Shown here piece after piece: positions 37,834 to 45,472 of a stretch of DNA of 64,000 nucleotides. Source of the DNA: Geminicoccus roseus DSM 18922. GTDB lineage: Bacteria; Pseudomonadota; Alphaproteobacteria; Geminicoccales; Geminicoccaceae. The stretch covers positions 2,876,196-2,940,195 of the forward strand of contig NZ_KE386572.1 in NCBI RefSeq assembly GCF_000427665.1, in the 5' to 3' direction. Position numbers and translations under genes: made by a program. Each line of letters begins with the position of its first letter. The first letter of the stretch is position 1. Under the pieces are notes generated by a model. That model was not told the DNA's origin. It saw only the letters and a list, made by a program, of their open reading frames with translations, and did not search any database.

Positions 37834-39177
37834 TCAGTTGCGGTCGAGGTCACCCAGCGCCGGCTTGGTGCCGGGCGACGTCGACGTGGTGCCCGGGTTG
37901 TTGCCGGACGAAGCGCCGGTCCAGGCGGTCCCGGTGGAGGAACCGGTGCCGCTGCCGGTGGAAGTTCCGGCGGTGCCCGTCGATGAGCCGGCAGTGCCGG
38001 TCGTCGAAGAGGTGCCCGTGCTGGAGGTCGACGCGGAGCGGCCGGTCTCGTCCACCTTCGCCTTGGCCTGATCGGCCTTCTCGTCGATCGTCTGACGCGC
38101 CTTGTCGGAAGCCGACCGGGCAGTGTCACGGGCCTTGTCGGCAGCCGAGGTGATCGCATCGGTCACCTTCTCGGTGACGCCGCTCTCGCGCACGGAATCC
38201 GATACGTCTTTGTAGGTGTCCGCCGCGACCTTGGAGGCATGCTCGTACTGCTCGGACGCAGTCTCGGCGATGCTGTCCTTGAAGTGGTCGGAGGTCTCGC
38301 CGATCAGCTCGTTCTCCATCCGGGTGCGCGGCAGCGATGCGCCGAGCAGCGCTCCAATGGCGAGGCCGATGCCGCCCAGCACCAGAGGCTGCTCCTCGAT
38401 CATCCGGCTCCAGCGGTCCTGCGCGTAACCGGAGGCACGCGAGGTGGCATAGCGCATGTTGCCTCCCATCTCGGCTGCACGGTGCGCCGCATCGCCCGCT
38501 GCATCGCTGAAGGCTTGGCCGGCTTCGCTGGCGCGGCGACGGGCACTTTCATAGGTGCTGGATGCCGCTTCGGACGCCTGTCCATAGGCGCTGGAGACCG
38601 CACCGCTGGTCTTGCCATAGGCCGAGGACACGCCGCCGGTCACCCGGTCGGTGGCGCCGCGAACCGCACCCGCCGCTGAGTTGCCCGCGTCCCTCACCGA
38701 GTGTGACGCAGCACTTGCCCGGTCGGACATGGACGGGCCGCTGGAGGACGAGGTGGAGGAAGCGGTGCTGCCCGTGGTGTGGACAGTCGTGGTCCCGACC
38801 GCCGGACGCGGGGCGACCCCGGTACCATATGCGCCGACCGGCGCCCCCAGAGGACCGCCATTGGGGGTGGCATGCCCGTGCCCGTAAGGGTCGTGGCTGC
38901 CGAGTTGACGACGGGCAGCCGGCTGGCCCCCCATCATCAGCCAGCCGATGCCAGCACCCACCAGGAGCAGCGGAAGCGGGTTGTCGCGGACCTGCCGGCC
39001 CAGATTGTGGGCGAACTCGTTGCCGCCCGAGTTCTTCATATAGTCGAATGCCTGGTCGACCAGTTGGCCGGGCGACATGCGGTCGCTCAGCGCCCGCAGC
39101 GTGTCCTGGACATTGGCGCGGCTGGCCTCGACTTCGCGTTCGATCTCGTCGCTGGTCTTCTCGTGGTGGCTGTTCAT
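37834..39177 (-). CDS. DUF3618 membrane-associated stress protein
   Basis: A 447-residue protein. Residues ~5-90 match DUF3618 (SDEIEREVEASRANVQDTLRAL, then a hydrophobic patch PLPLLLVGAGIGWLMM). The middle contains Ser/Ala repeats such as SSAYGKTSGAVSSAYGQASE that predict long amphipathic helices, a second hydrophobic stretch near residue 275 (VLGGIGLAIGALLGASLP), then a highly charged helical region and a final ~60 residues of almost pure Ser/Thr/Gly. DUF3618 proteins accompany holin-like PF07332 proteins in many alphaproteobacteria and are linked to stress or starvation. The start overlaps the upstream stop (ATGA). Confidence 0.8.
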   Translation of the reverse strand: MNSHHEKTSDEIEREVEASRANVQDTLRALSDRMSPGQLVDQAFDYMKNSGGNEFAHNLGRQVRDNPLPLLLVGAGIGWLMMGGQPAARRQLGSHDPYGHGHATPNGGPLGAPVGAYGTGVAPRPAVGTTTVHTTGSTASSTSSSSGPSMSDRASAASHSVRDAGNSAAGAVRGATDRVTGGVSSAYGKTSGAVSSAYGQASEAASSTYESARRRASEAGQAFSDAAGDAAHRAAEMGGNMRYATSRASGYAQDRWSRMIEEQPLVLGGIGLAIGALLGASLPRTRMENELIGETSDHFKDSIAETASEQYEHASKVAADTYKDVSDSVRESGVTEKVTDAITSAADKARDTARSASDKARQTIDEKADQAKAKVDETGRSASTSSTGTSSTTGTAGSSTGTAGTSTGSGTGSSTGTAWTGASSGNNPGTTSTSPGTKPALGDLDRN

Positions 39178-39560
39178 CGCACCTGCTCCTTGGCGACAGC
39201 CGCGTCACGCTGCAGCTGCTCGACGGTTCGACTCGGCATCAGCTGGGCTGCCTTGAGGTTGCTGATGCCCTTCTGGAGGGCGACGTAGCCGATGATCGCT
39301 ACGACCACGCCCACGATCAGGAAGCCCCAGTGGGGCGGGATGCCGGCCACGGCGAGCCATGCGACCACGGCGTGCAGCAGGAAGATCAGCGCGGCGAGCA
39401 GCACGACGCCGCCGATACCGACCGATGCCGAGGCCGTGCCGACCTGGCTGGCCTTCTCGGACAGCTCGGTCTTGGCGAGCTGCACTTCCTTGCGGAACAG
39501 CGTAGTGACGTTCTCGATCAGGTCCGAGAACAGCGCGGGTACGGAACGGTCCTGCATCAT
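39174..39560 (-). CDS. Phage-holin-family (PF07332/DUF1469) membrane protein
   Basis: A 128-residue protein with two transmembrane helices in the middle (IGGVVLLAALIFLLHAVVAW and HWGFLIVGVVVAIIGYVAL) flanked by charged amphipathic helices (FRKEVQLAKTELSEKA). It belongs to the chromosomal holin-like family that occurs with DUF3618 proteins and is not evidence for a prophage. Both ends overlap neighbouring genes by 4 bases. Confidence 0.85.
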   Translation of the reverse strand: MMQDRSVPALFSDLIENVTTLFRKEVQLAKTELSEKASQVGTASASVGIGGVVLLAALIFLLHAVVAWLAVAGIPPHWGFLIVGVVVAIIGYVALQKGISNLKAAQLMPSRTVEQLQRDAAVAKEQVR

Positions 39561-40411
39561 CCGTTGGGCCCTCCGACCTTGGTCGAGCTGGTGGCCGGGG
39601 CGCCCGGCTTGGTGGCGGGGTTGCCGGCCGACGAGCCGAGCTGGCTGGAAGACGTGGTGCTCGTCGAGGATGCGCTCGACGAACCATGCATCGGATCGGT
39701 CGTGCCGGTACGGCCGGTCGGATACTCCATGGGCGTGGAGTGGGTCGAGGCGACCGGCGTCGTGCGGTCGGCCGATCCGCCATAGCTCGACCAGCGGGCA
39801 TCAGTGCCGTGGCCGCCGCCGTAGCTGCCATAGCCGCGGCGGGAGTCATAGCTGGCGCCCTGGCGTTCCGCCGAACTCTTCAGGAAGCGCGAAAGCGCAA
39901 AGCCGGCAGCCACCGTGATCCCGAAGAACACGACCGGCTCGCGGCGAGCATAGTTGGTCACGTCGTCGAGGATCTCGCCGAGGTTCCGGTTGCGCAGCGA
40001 CCCAGCGAATTCGTCGGCGGCGGAAGCCGCGTCCCGGACATAGCCGGCAAGGAGGGGCGAGGTGTCCTGCAGTTCCTCGGCCGCCTTGTTGGCCGCACGG
40101 GCGATGCCGCCGATCTGGTCGGCGCCAGCCGTCTTCTGCTCATCGGCGAAGCCCTCGGCACGCTCACGTGCGACACCGGCCAGCTCTTCGCCCTGCCTCT
40201 TCAGGTCGTGTCCCAGGCCCTCTGCTTCCGCCCTGGCGGTATGCCCCAGGTTCGATGCCTCGGCCTTGGCAGTGTCCAACGTGTTCCTGGCCGCATGAGC
40301 CGCCTTGTCCCGGTTCTCGTCGGTGGTCGAGCGGGGACCTGCACCAGGAGAATTGGCCGAGGTCGAGGACAGGGTGGGATTCGATCGGTAGTCCGTCGAG
40401 CCCGTCGTCAT
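39557..40411 (-). CDS. Helical membrane-associated stress protein with low-complexity tail
   Basis: A 284-residue protein, first of the three-gene operon. Residues ~30-130 are Ala/Glu/Lys-rich amphipathic helix of the LEA/apolipoprotein type (AEAEGLGHDLKRQGEEL). One transmembrane helix lies near residue 165-180 (PVVFFGITVAAGFALSRFL). The last ~100 residues are Gly/Ser/Thr/Tyr-rich and disordered. The start at 40411 has GAGGTG at good spacing. Probably an envelope- or desiccation-stress protein; exact role unknown. Confidence 0.72.
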   Translation of the reverse strand: MTTGSTDYRSNPTLSSTSANSPGAGPRSTTDENRDKAAHAARNTLDTAKAEASNLGHTARAEAEGLGHDLKRQGEELAGVARERAEGFADEQKTAGADQIGGIARAANKAAEELQDTSPLLAGYVRDAASAADEFAGSLRNRNLGEILDDVTNYARREPVVFFGITVAAGFALSRFLKSSAERQGASYDSRRGYGSYGGGHGTDARWSSYGGSADRTTPVASTHSTPMEYPTGRTGTTDPMHGSSSASSTSTTSSSQLGSSAGNPATKPGAPATSSTKVGGPNG

Positions 40412-40615
40412 GGCATCACCTCTGTGGTTGCCGCATTCTGGAGGGCTTTCTGATCCGTCCGAGGAGGTCACCGCGCATGATCGGCAGGATGTGAGGGTTC
40501 GTTGACGCGACATGGGCCGCTAGAAACCTGGTTCACTCCGAATACCAACCAGCGCAGAAATCTTATGAACGGAACACGCCGCCTCGAGACTGCGTGTTCA
40601 AGCCTGTGCCACCTC

Positions 40616-40641
40616 AACGAGATGACCTGCACCAAAGTTCC
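40616..40641 (-). promoter_or_regulatory. EcfG-type promoter for the DUF3618/holin operon (exact consensus)
   Basis: On the minus strand GGAAC (40641-40637), 17 bases, CGTT (40619-40616): an exact match to GGAAC-N17-CGTT. The leader before ATG 40411 would be about 200 bases, longer than for the other sites. Confidence 0.6.
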
Positions 40642-40702
40642 AACGTGATCTGGCAAGCGCCCAGAAGTTATCCGAACGGCAGGTAGGGGCCCGCTGAGCG
40701 TC

Positions 40703-40727
40703 GGAACCGCGCAGGGGACGGAGGGTT
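40703..40727 (+). promoter_or_regulatory. EcfG-type promoter for the 77-residue hydrophilic protein
   Basis: GGAAC (40703-40707), 16 bases, GGTT (40724-40727). Predicted leader of about 28 bases before ATG 40762. It is back to back with the site at 40616-40641, so both promoters of this divergent region are of the same class. The remaining ~300 bases of the region (40412-40740) show no gene. Confidence 0.6.
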
Positions 40728-40761
40728 GAACTGTTCATCCATGACGACGAGGAAGCCCAAG

Positions 40762-40995
40762 ATGGCGAACCGCATCGATCAGACCGCCGATGATGGCACC
40801 TCCAAGGGAGGCGGAAGCGGGAACCGGCCGGACAGCGGTCTTCAGCATTCCGTCGACAAAGCCGTTCCTGCCAGCGAGAAGCTTCCGGACAGGGCCGGGG
40901 AGAATCCTCTCAGCCAGCAGGTGAAGGACTCGGCCGATCGACGTGATCCAAAGCCGGGCTCCTCCACCCTGCAGGGTGGTGATGAGGTTCAGTGA
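40762..40995 (+). CDS. Small hydrophilic stress protein (unknown family)
   Basis: A 77-residue, highly charged protein rich in Asp, Gly, Ser and Lys without hydrophobic segments (MANRIDQTADDGTSKGGG), as expected for a disordered desiccation- or osmotic-stress protein. ATG 40762 is chosen because AGGA precedes it; an in-frame ATG at 40741 also exists. A stress-type promoter lies immediately upstream and a terminator follows 45 bases after the stop, so the gene is a self-contained unit. Confidence 0.6.
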   Translation: MANRIDQTADDGTSKGGGSGNRPDSGLQHSVDKAVPASEKLPDRAGENPLSQQVKDSADRRDPKPGSSTLQGGDEVQ

Positions 40996-41040
40996 TCTGG
41001 CGCAGCCGGATAGGCTAGCTGGCAAGTCCACCAGCCTGAC

Positions 41041-41077
41041 AAGGACCGTCCGTGTGCGATGCATGCGGGCGGTCCTT
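41041..41077 (+). terminator. Terminator after the small hydrophilic gene
   Basis: AAGGACCG (41041-41048) pairs with CGGTCCTT (41070-41077), with further pairing inside (TCCG with CGGG, one mismatch). TCTCGTTTCT follows. Because the stem is A-led and T-tailed it may work in both directions. Confidence 0.65.
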
Positions 41078-41158
41078 CTCGTTTCTGGACCTTGCTGTCC
41101 TGGACGCGTCTGGTGGCTGGAGGGCTCCGTCTGATCGCCACGATCATCGGCTCTCTCC

Positions 41159-41183
41159 GGAACCCGCGGTTCCACGCCAAGTT
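41159..41183 (+). promoter_or_regulatory. EcfG-type promoter for the SDR-SPW-VKOR operon
   Basis: GGAAC (41159-41163), 16 bases, AGTT (41180-41183). Predicted leader about 27 bases before ATG 41217. The -35 is the left arm of a perfect inverted repeat, GGAACC-CGC-GGTTCC (41159-41173), which could also be a protein-binding site. Confidence 0.45.
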
Positions 41184-41216
41184 TGCGATAAACTGAACTA
41201 GATCGGTCGTGGACGG

Positions 41217-43757
41217 ATGATGGCGGAAGCACGTGAGACGGTGCTCATCACGGGGAGCAACGGCTTCCTCGGGCAGGCTCTCGCCCGGCGCCTGAGCAAG
41301 AGCTACCGGGTGATCGGCCTGGACCTCAGCGTGCCCGAGCAAGCCGCGGAGGGGATGGAGACGCTGGAGTTCGACCTCACGTCGGACGAAAGCGTGCGCG
41401 ATGCGATCGCCCGGGCGCGCCAGATGAGCGGCGGCCCGATCGCCTCGGTGGTGCATCTGGCCGCCTATTACGACATCAGCGGCGACGACCACCCGCTTTA
41501 CCAGAAGGTGACCGTCGAGGGGACGCGGCGGCTGGTCCGGGCGCTCCGCGACGGCCCGACCGGGCAGTTCGTGTTCGCCAGCACCCTGCTGGTCCATGCG
41601 CCCGCCGAACCGGGCACCAAGATCGACGAGCAGCACCCCGTCGATCCGGCCTGGGCCTATCCCCAGTCGAAAGCCGAGACCGAGAAGGTTCTGGCTGAAG
41701 AGCGAGACGACATGCCGACCGTCGTGCTGCGACCGGCCGGCGTCTATGACGACGACTGCAGCGCCGCATTCGTGGCCCAGCAGATTGCGCGGATCTACGA
41801 GCGGCTGCCCACCGCTTACCTCTTTGCCGGCGACCTGGATCGCGGCCAGCCCTACCTGCATGTGGACGACTTCGTCGAGGCCGTCTGGCGGATCGTGGAG
41901 CGCCGGAAGGAGCTGCCGGACGAGACCGCTTTCCTGCTGGGGGAGGAGACAACCCCAACCTACCGGGAGATGCAGCGCCGGCTGGGCAAGCTGATCCACG
42001 GCGAGGACTGGAAGACCTTCTCCATTCCCAAGCCCCTGGCCCAGGCCGGCACCTGGGTGCAGACCGACGTCCTGGACGAGGACAGCTACATCAAGCCGTG
42101 GATGGTCTCGATGTCCGAGGACCACTACGAGCTCGACATCTCGCGGGCCAAGCGGCTGCTCGGCTGGCGCCCCCAGCGCGACCTGCTGGAGACGCTTCCG
42201 GAGATGGTGGCGCGGCTGAAGGCGGACCCGCCCGGCTGGTACGAGCGCAACAAGCTGGATCCTTCCACGGTCGCCGCGGCCGATCAGGTCATCGAGGAGG
42301 CCGTCGAGGAACTGGACGACCTGTCGGAGGCCAAGCTGCAGGCAGCCTGGGACGCGCGGGAGGACCGGCGCCAGTCCAGGAACTGGTGCCATCTGGTCAA
42401 CATGGCGCTGGGGCTCTGGCTGGCCGTTTCGCCCTTCCTGCACGGCCTGTTCGATCAGGTGGGCGCCATCGCGCCGCCGCCGGCGCTCGGCCACGAGATC
42501 GCGGATGCCACCCTGCGCAACAGCTGGCTCGGCATCAGCGAGATCCTGAGCGGCCTGGCGATCATGCTGTTCGCCGCCATCGCCATGAGGCGGGGAAAGG
42601 GCTGGGCAGCCTGGGTGCTGGCCGCGATCGGCTGCTGGCTGCTGTTCGCGCCGCTGCTGTTCTGGACGACCAGTGCCGCGGCCTACACGATCGACACCAT
42701 GGTGGGCATGCTGGTGATCACCCTGTCGGTGATCCTGGCGCCCCCGCCGGGGATCGGGCGCGAGGCGCTGGCGACCGAGGGCGACCGGCCACTCGGCTGG
42801 TCCTACTCGCCGTCCAGCTACACCCAGCGCGCGCCGATCGTGGCGCTGGCCTTCATTGGCTTCTTCGTTTCCCGCTATCTGGCCGCCTACCAGCTTGGCC
42901 ACATCGACAGCGTCTGGGACCCGATCTTCGGTCCCGGCCCAAGCGACACGGCCAATGGCACGGCAGCCGTGATCACCTCCTCGGTCTCCAAAGCCTTCTT
43001 CATTCCCGATGCCGGCTTCGGGGCGGTGGCCTACATCCTCGACATCGTCACCGGATCGTCCGGAGACCGTCGCCGCTGGCGGACCATGCCGTGGCTCGTG
43101 CTCCTGTTCGGCTTGCTGATCATCCCGCTGGGCGCGGTGAGCCTGACCTTCATCATCCTGCAGCCGACCGTGATCGGCGCCCTGTGCACGCTCTGCCTGA
43201 TGCAGGCAGTGGTCACGGTGATCCTGATCCCCTATTCGGTCGACGAGGTCCTGGCGAGCACGCAGTTCCTGATCCGCAGCAAGCGGGCTGGGCGACCGTT
43301 TTGGCAGACCCTGCTGCACGGCGGCCCGGCGCTCGCCGACGACCGGGACACGACCCCGGCCATCAACCAGCCGTTCAGCCGGCTGGTCGGCGATTTTGTG
43401 ACCGGCGGGGTGAACTATCCCTGGGCCCTGGCCGCCTCGGTGGCCGTGTCGGTGGCGCTGATGGCGACGCCGCTGATCCTCGGCACGGAGGGCGCGCTCT
43501 ACTACAGCCACCACATCGCCGGCTGCCTCGCCTTCACCATCGCGATCACCGCCATGGCCGAGATTGCCCGTGCCCTTCGCTTCGCCAACGTGGCGATCGG
43601 TGCCTGGGTCGCGGCGTCGCCCTTCCTGCTCGGCAGTGCCGGCCTGGTGGACCAGGTGGGCGCGGTCGTGCTGGGCGTCCTGCTGATCGGGCTGAGCCTG
43701 CCCCGTGGCAAGCGCAGCGAAGAGGAGTATGGCGGCTGGAACCACTTCATCGTGTGA
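41217..43757 (+). CDS. SDR / SPW-repeat / VKOR-like multidomain membrane protein
   Basis: An 846-residue protein of four modules. Residues ~5-340 are an extended SDR (ITGSNGFLGQALARRL; YxxxK in WAYPQSKAETE). A charged linker follows. An SPW-repeat pair lies at ~390-505 (LWLAVSPFLHGL). A VKOR-type four-helix domain lies at ~535-690 with the redox motif CTLC near residue 657, and a second SPW pair at ~720-835 (WVAASPFLLG). VKOR enzymes make disulfides or reduce quinones; here the extra loop cysteines of classical VKOR are absent. Ten or more transmembrane segments are visible. ATG 41217 or 41220 starts it. Substrate unknown. Confidence 0.75.
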   Translation: MMAEARETVLITGSNGFLGQALARRLSKSYRVIGLDLSVPEQAAEGMETLEFDLTSDESVRDAIARARQMSGGPIASVVHLAAYYDISGDDHPLYQKVTVEGTRRLVRALRDGPTGQFVFASTLLVHAPAEPGTKIDEQHPVDPAWAYPQSKAETEKVLAEERDDMPTVVLRPAGVYDDDCSAAFVAQQIARIYERLPTAYLFAGDLDRGQPYLHVDDFVEAVWRIVERRKELPDETAFLLGEETTPTYREMQRRLGKLIHGEDWKTFSIPKPLAQAGTWVQTDVLDEDSYIKPWMVSMSEDHYELDISRAKRLLGWRPQRDLLETLPEMVARLKADPPGWYERNKLDPSTVAAADQVIEEAVEELDDLSEAKLQAAWDAREDRRQSRNWCHLVNMALGLWLAVSPFLHGLFDQVGAIAPPPALGHEIADATLRNSWLGISEILSGLAIMLFAAIAMRRGKGWAAWVLAAIGCWLLFAPLLFWTTSAAAYTIDTMVGMLVITLSVILAPPPGIGREALATEGDRPLGWSYSPSSYTQRAPIVALAFIGFFVSRYLAAYQLGHIDSVWDPIFGPGPSDTANGTAAVITSSVSKAFFIPDAGFGAVAYILDIVTGSSGDRRRWRTMPWLVLLFGLLIIPLGAVSLTFIILQPTVIGALCTLCLMQAVVTVILIPYSVDEVLASTQFLIRSKRAGRPFWQTLLHGGPALADDRDTTPAINQPFSRLVGDFVTGGVNYPWALAASVAVSVALMATPLILGTEGALYYSHHIAGCLAFTIAITAMAEIARALRFANVAIGAWVAASPFLLGSAGLVDQVGAVVLGVLLIGLSLPRGKRSEEEYGGWNHFIV

Positions 43758-43783
43758 GCGGAAAACAAGCGGTGAGAACGGCA

Positions 43784-44704
43784 ATGCAGGCGACCCGGCG
43801 CCGGATCCTGGGGACGCTCGGCGGCGTCGCCGCCGGCTGCCTCGGTCTGCCGGTCCTCGGGCGGGCGCAGCAAGCGCCGGCATCGACTAGGGCGATCCCT
43901 TCTTCCGGCGAACAGGTCCCGGCGGTGGGGCTTGGCAGCTGGATCACCTTCAATGTCGGCGAGGACCCGGTGCTGCGCGACGAGTGCGCCGAGGTGATGG
44001 AGGCGTTCTTCCAGGCTGGCGGCCGGATGATCGACTCGTCGCCGATGTACGGCTCCTCGCAGGCAGTGATCGGGTACGGGCTGGAGAAGCTCGGCCGGAC
44101 CAGCGACGTGTTCGCCGCCGACAAGGTCTGGATCTCCTCAGGGGAGGACGGTCCCCCGCAGATCGAGGAGTCGCGGCAGCACTGGCGCGTGGAAGGGTTC
44201 GACCTGATGCAGGTCCACAACCTGCGCAACTGGCAGGACCATCTGGAGACCCTCCAGGCGATGAAGGCGGACGGCCGGCTGCGCTATGTCGGCATCACCA
44301 CCTCCGAGGGGCGGCGCCATGACGAGTTCGTCCGGGTGATGCAGACCGAGCCGCTCGACTTCGTCCAGGTCACTTACAACGTCCTGGACCGCGAGGTGGA
44401 GGAGACCATCCTGCCTTTGGCGCAGGAGCGCGGCATCGCCGTGATCGTGAACCGGCCGTTCCGCCAGGGCGTGCTGATCCGGTCGATCCAGGACCAGCCG
44501 CTGCCGGACTGGGCGGGCGAGATCGACTGCGCCAACTGGGCCCAGATCCTGCTCAAGTTCATCGTCTCGCACCCGGCGGTGACCTGCGCCATCCCTGCCA
44601 CCACTCGGGTCGACCATGTGCTGGAGAACATGGGCGCCGCCCGGGGACGGCTGCCGGACGCGGACCTGCGCCGGCGGATGGTGGCGCATGTCGAGGCAAT
44701 GTGA
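43784..44704 (+). CDS. Aldo/keto reductase with twin-arginine signal
   Basis: A 306-residue aldo/keto reductase. The N-terminus has a Tat-type signal (TRRRILGTLGGVAAG, cleavage probably near residue 29 after GRAQ). The catalytic tetrad can be traced: Asp and Tyr in MIDSSPMYGSS, Lys in ADKVW, His in LMQVHNLRNW. Export would place an NADPH enzyme in the periplasm folded with its cofactor. It starts 26 bases after the SDR-SPW-VKOR gene and its stop overlaps the next start. A GTG at 43772 is an alternative start. Confidence 0.85.
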   Translation: MQATRRRILGTLGGVAAGCLGLPVLGRAQQAPASTRAIPSSGEQVPAVGLGSWITFNVGEDPVLRDECAEVMEAFFQAGGRMIDSSPMYGSSQAVIGYGLEKLGRTSDVFAADKVWISSGEDGPPQIEESRQHWRVEGFDLMQVHNLRNWQDHLETLQAMKADGRLRYVGITTSEGRRHDEFVRVMQTEPLDFVQVTYNVLDREVEETILPLAQERGIAVIVNRPFRQGVLIRSIQDQPLPDWAGEIDCANWAQILLKFIVSHPAVTCAIPATTRVDHVLENMGAARGRLPDADLRRRMVAHVEAM

Positions 44705-45399
44705 TGGAAGGTGGGGCCTCCTACCGCCTGGAAGACTTCCTGCTGTTCTCGTCGCGGACCTACTTCCGCCTGGTGACGATCCATCACGAGGCGATCTGGC
44801 CGGCGCAGGTCCTGGCGGTGCTGGCCGGAGCCGTGATCGTCGCCCTGATGTGGCGGTGGCGCTGGCCCTGGGCGGTGCCGGTGCTGCTGGCGATCGCCTG
44901 GGCATGGGTGGCATGGAGCTGGTTTCACCTTCGCTATGCGACCATCAACTGGGCCGCCGACCATGGCGCGCTGGCGTTCGGTGCGGAGGCGCTGCTGCTC
45001 CTGGTGCTGGCAGCCACGGGCAGCTGGAGCGGAGCGGCGGGATGGCCACGCCGGGCCGGGATCGGCCTGGTGCTGGCCGCGCTGCTGGCGGCGCCGCTGG
45101 CAGCACCGCTGGCCGGCCGCGACTGGGCGCAGATCGATCTGTTCGGGGCGACGCCGGATGCGACGGCGATGGTGACCCTTGGAACTCTCGTCGCCGCGCG
45201 GGGGCGCTGGCGCTGGCTCGCCATGCCGATCCCTCTCCTGTGGTGCGCCGCCGCGGGGGCGACGCTGGCAGCCATGGAAGCGCCCGATGCCTGGGTGGCG
45301 CCGGGATTCGCTATGTTGGCGCTGCTTCTTGCCATCGCCGCAGCATGGCGGACCGAGCCGGCCGGCGCCGCGCTGCGGCACCTGGGTGTGGGGGACTGA
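44704..45399 (+). CDS. Multi-pass membrane protein, DUF6064-like
   Basis: A 231-residue protein with about seven hydrophobic segments and an N-terminal signature YRLEDFLLFSSRTYFRLV that recalls DUF6064 proteins. Function unknown. The ATG at 44704 overlaps the stop of the aldo/keto reductase (TGATG), so it is translationally coupled; a GTG directly before it is possible. Third gene of the operon beginning at 41217. Confidence 0.7.
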   Translation: MEGGASYRLEDFLLFSSRTYFRLVTIHHEAIWPAQVLAVLAGAVIVALMWRWRWPWAVPVLLAIAWAWVAWSWFHLRYATINWAADHGALAFGAEALLLLVLAATGSWSGAAGWPRRAGIGLVLAALLAAPLAAPLAGRDWAQIDLFGATPDATAMVTLGTLVAARGRWRWLAMPIPLLWCAAAGATLAAMEAPDAWVAPGFAMLALLLAIAAAWRTEPAGAALRHLGVGD

Positions 45400-45472
45400 T
45401 GGGTTTGGTCCCCGGCGGATGCGTATCCTGCTATGAACCCTGGCGTTGGTCTCTGGGATGTCGAGGATGGTG

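Noticed and set aside
39174-39560. Prophage holin
   Set aside because: The protein belongs to the chromosomal PF07332 family that accompanies DUF3618; no other phage gene is present.
40571-40595. Plus-strand GGAAC in the 40.4-40.7 kb region
   Set aside because: The nearest GTT is about 20 bases away; the sites at 40616 and 40703 explain the region better.
40989-43883. 964-codon minus-strand frame
   Set aside because: His/Arg/Gln/Gly-rich translation antisense to the SDR-SPW-VKOR gene, no domain.
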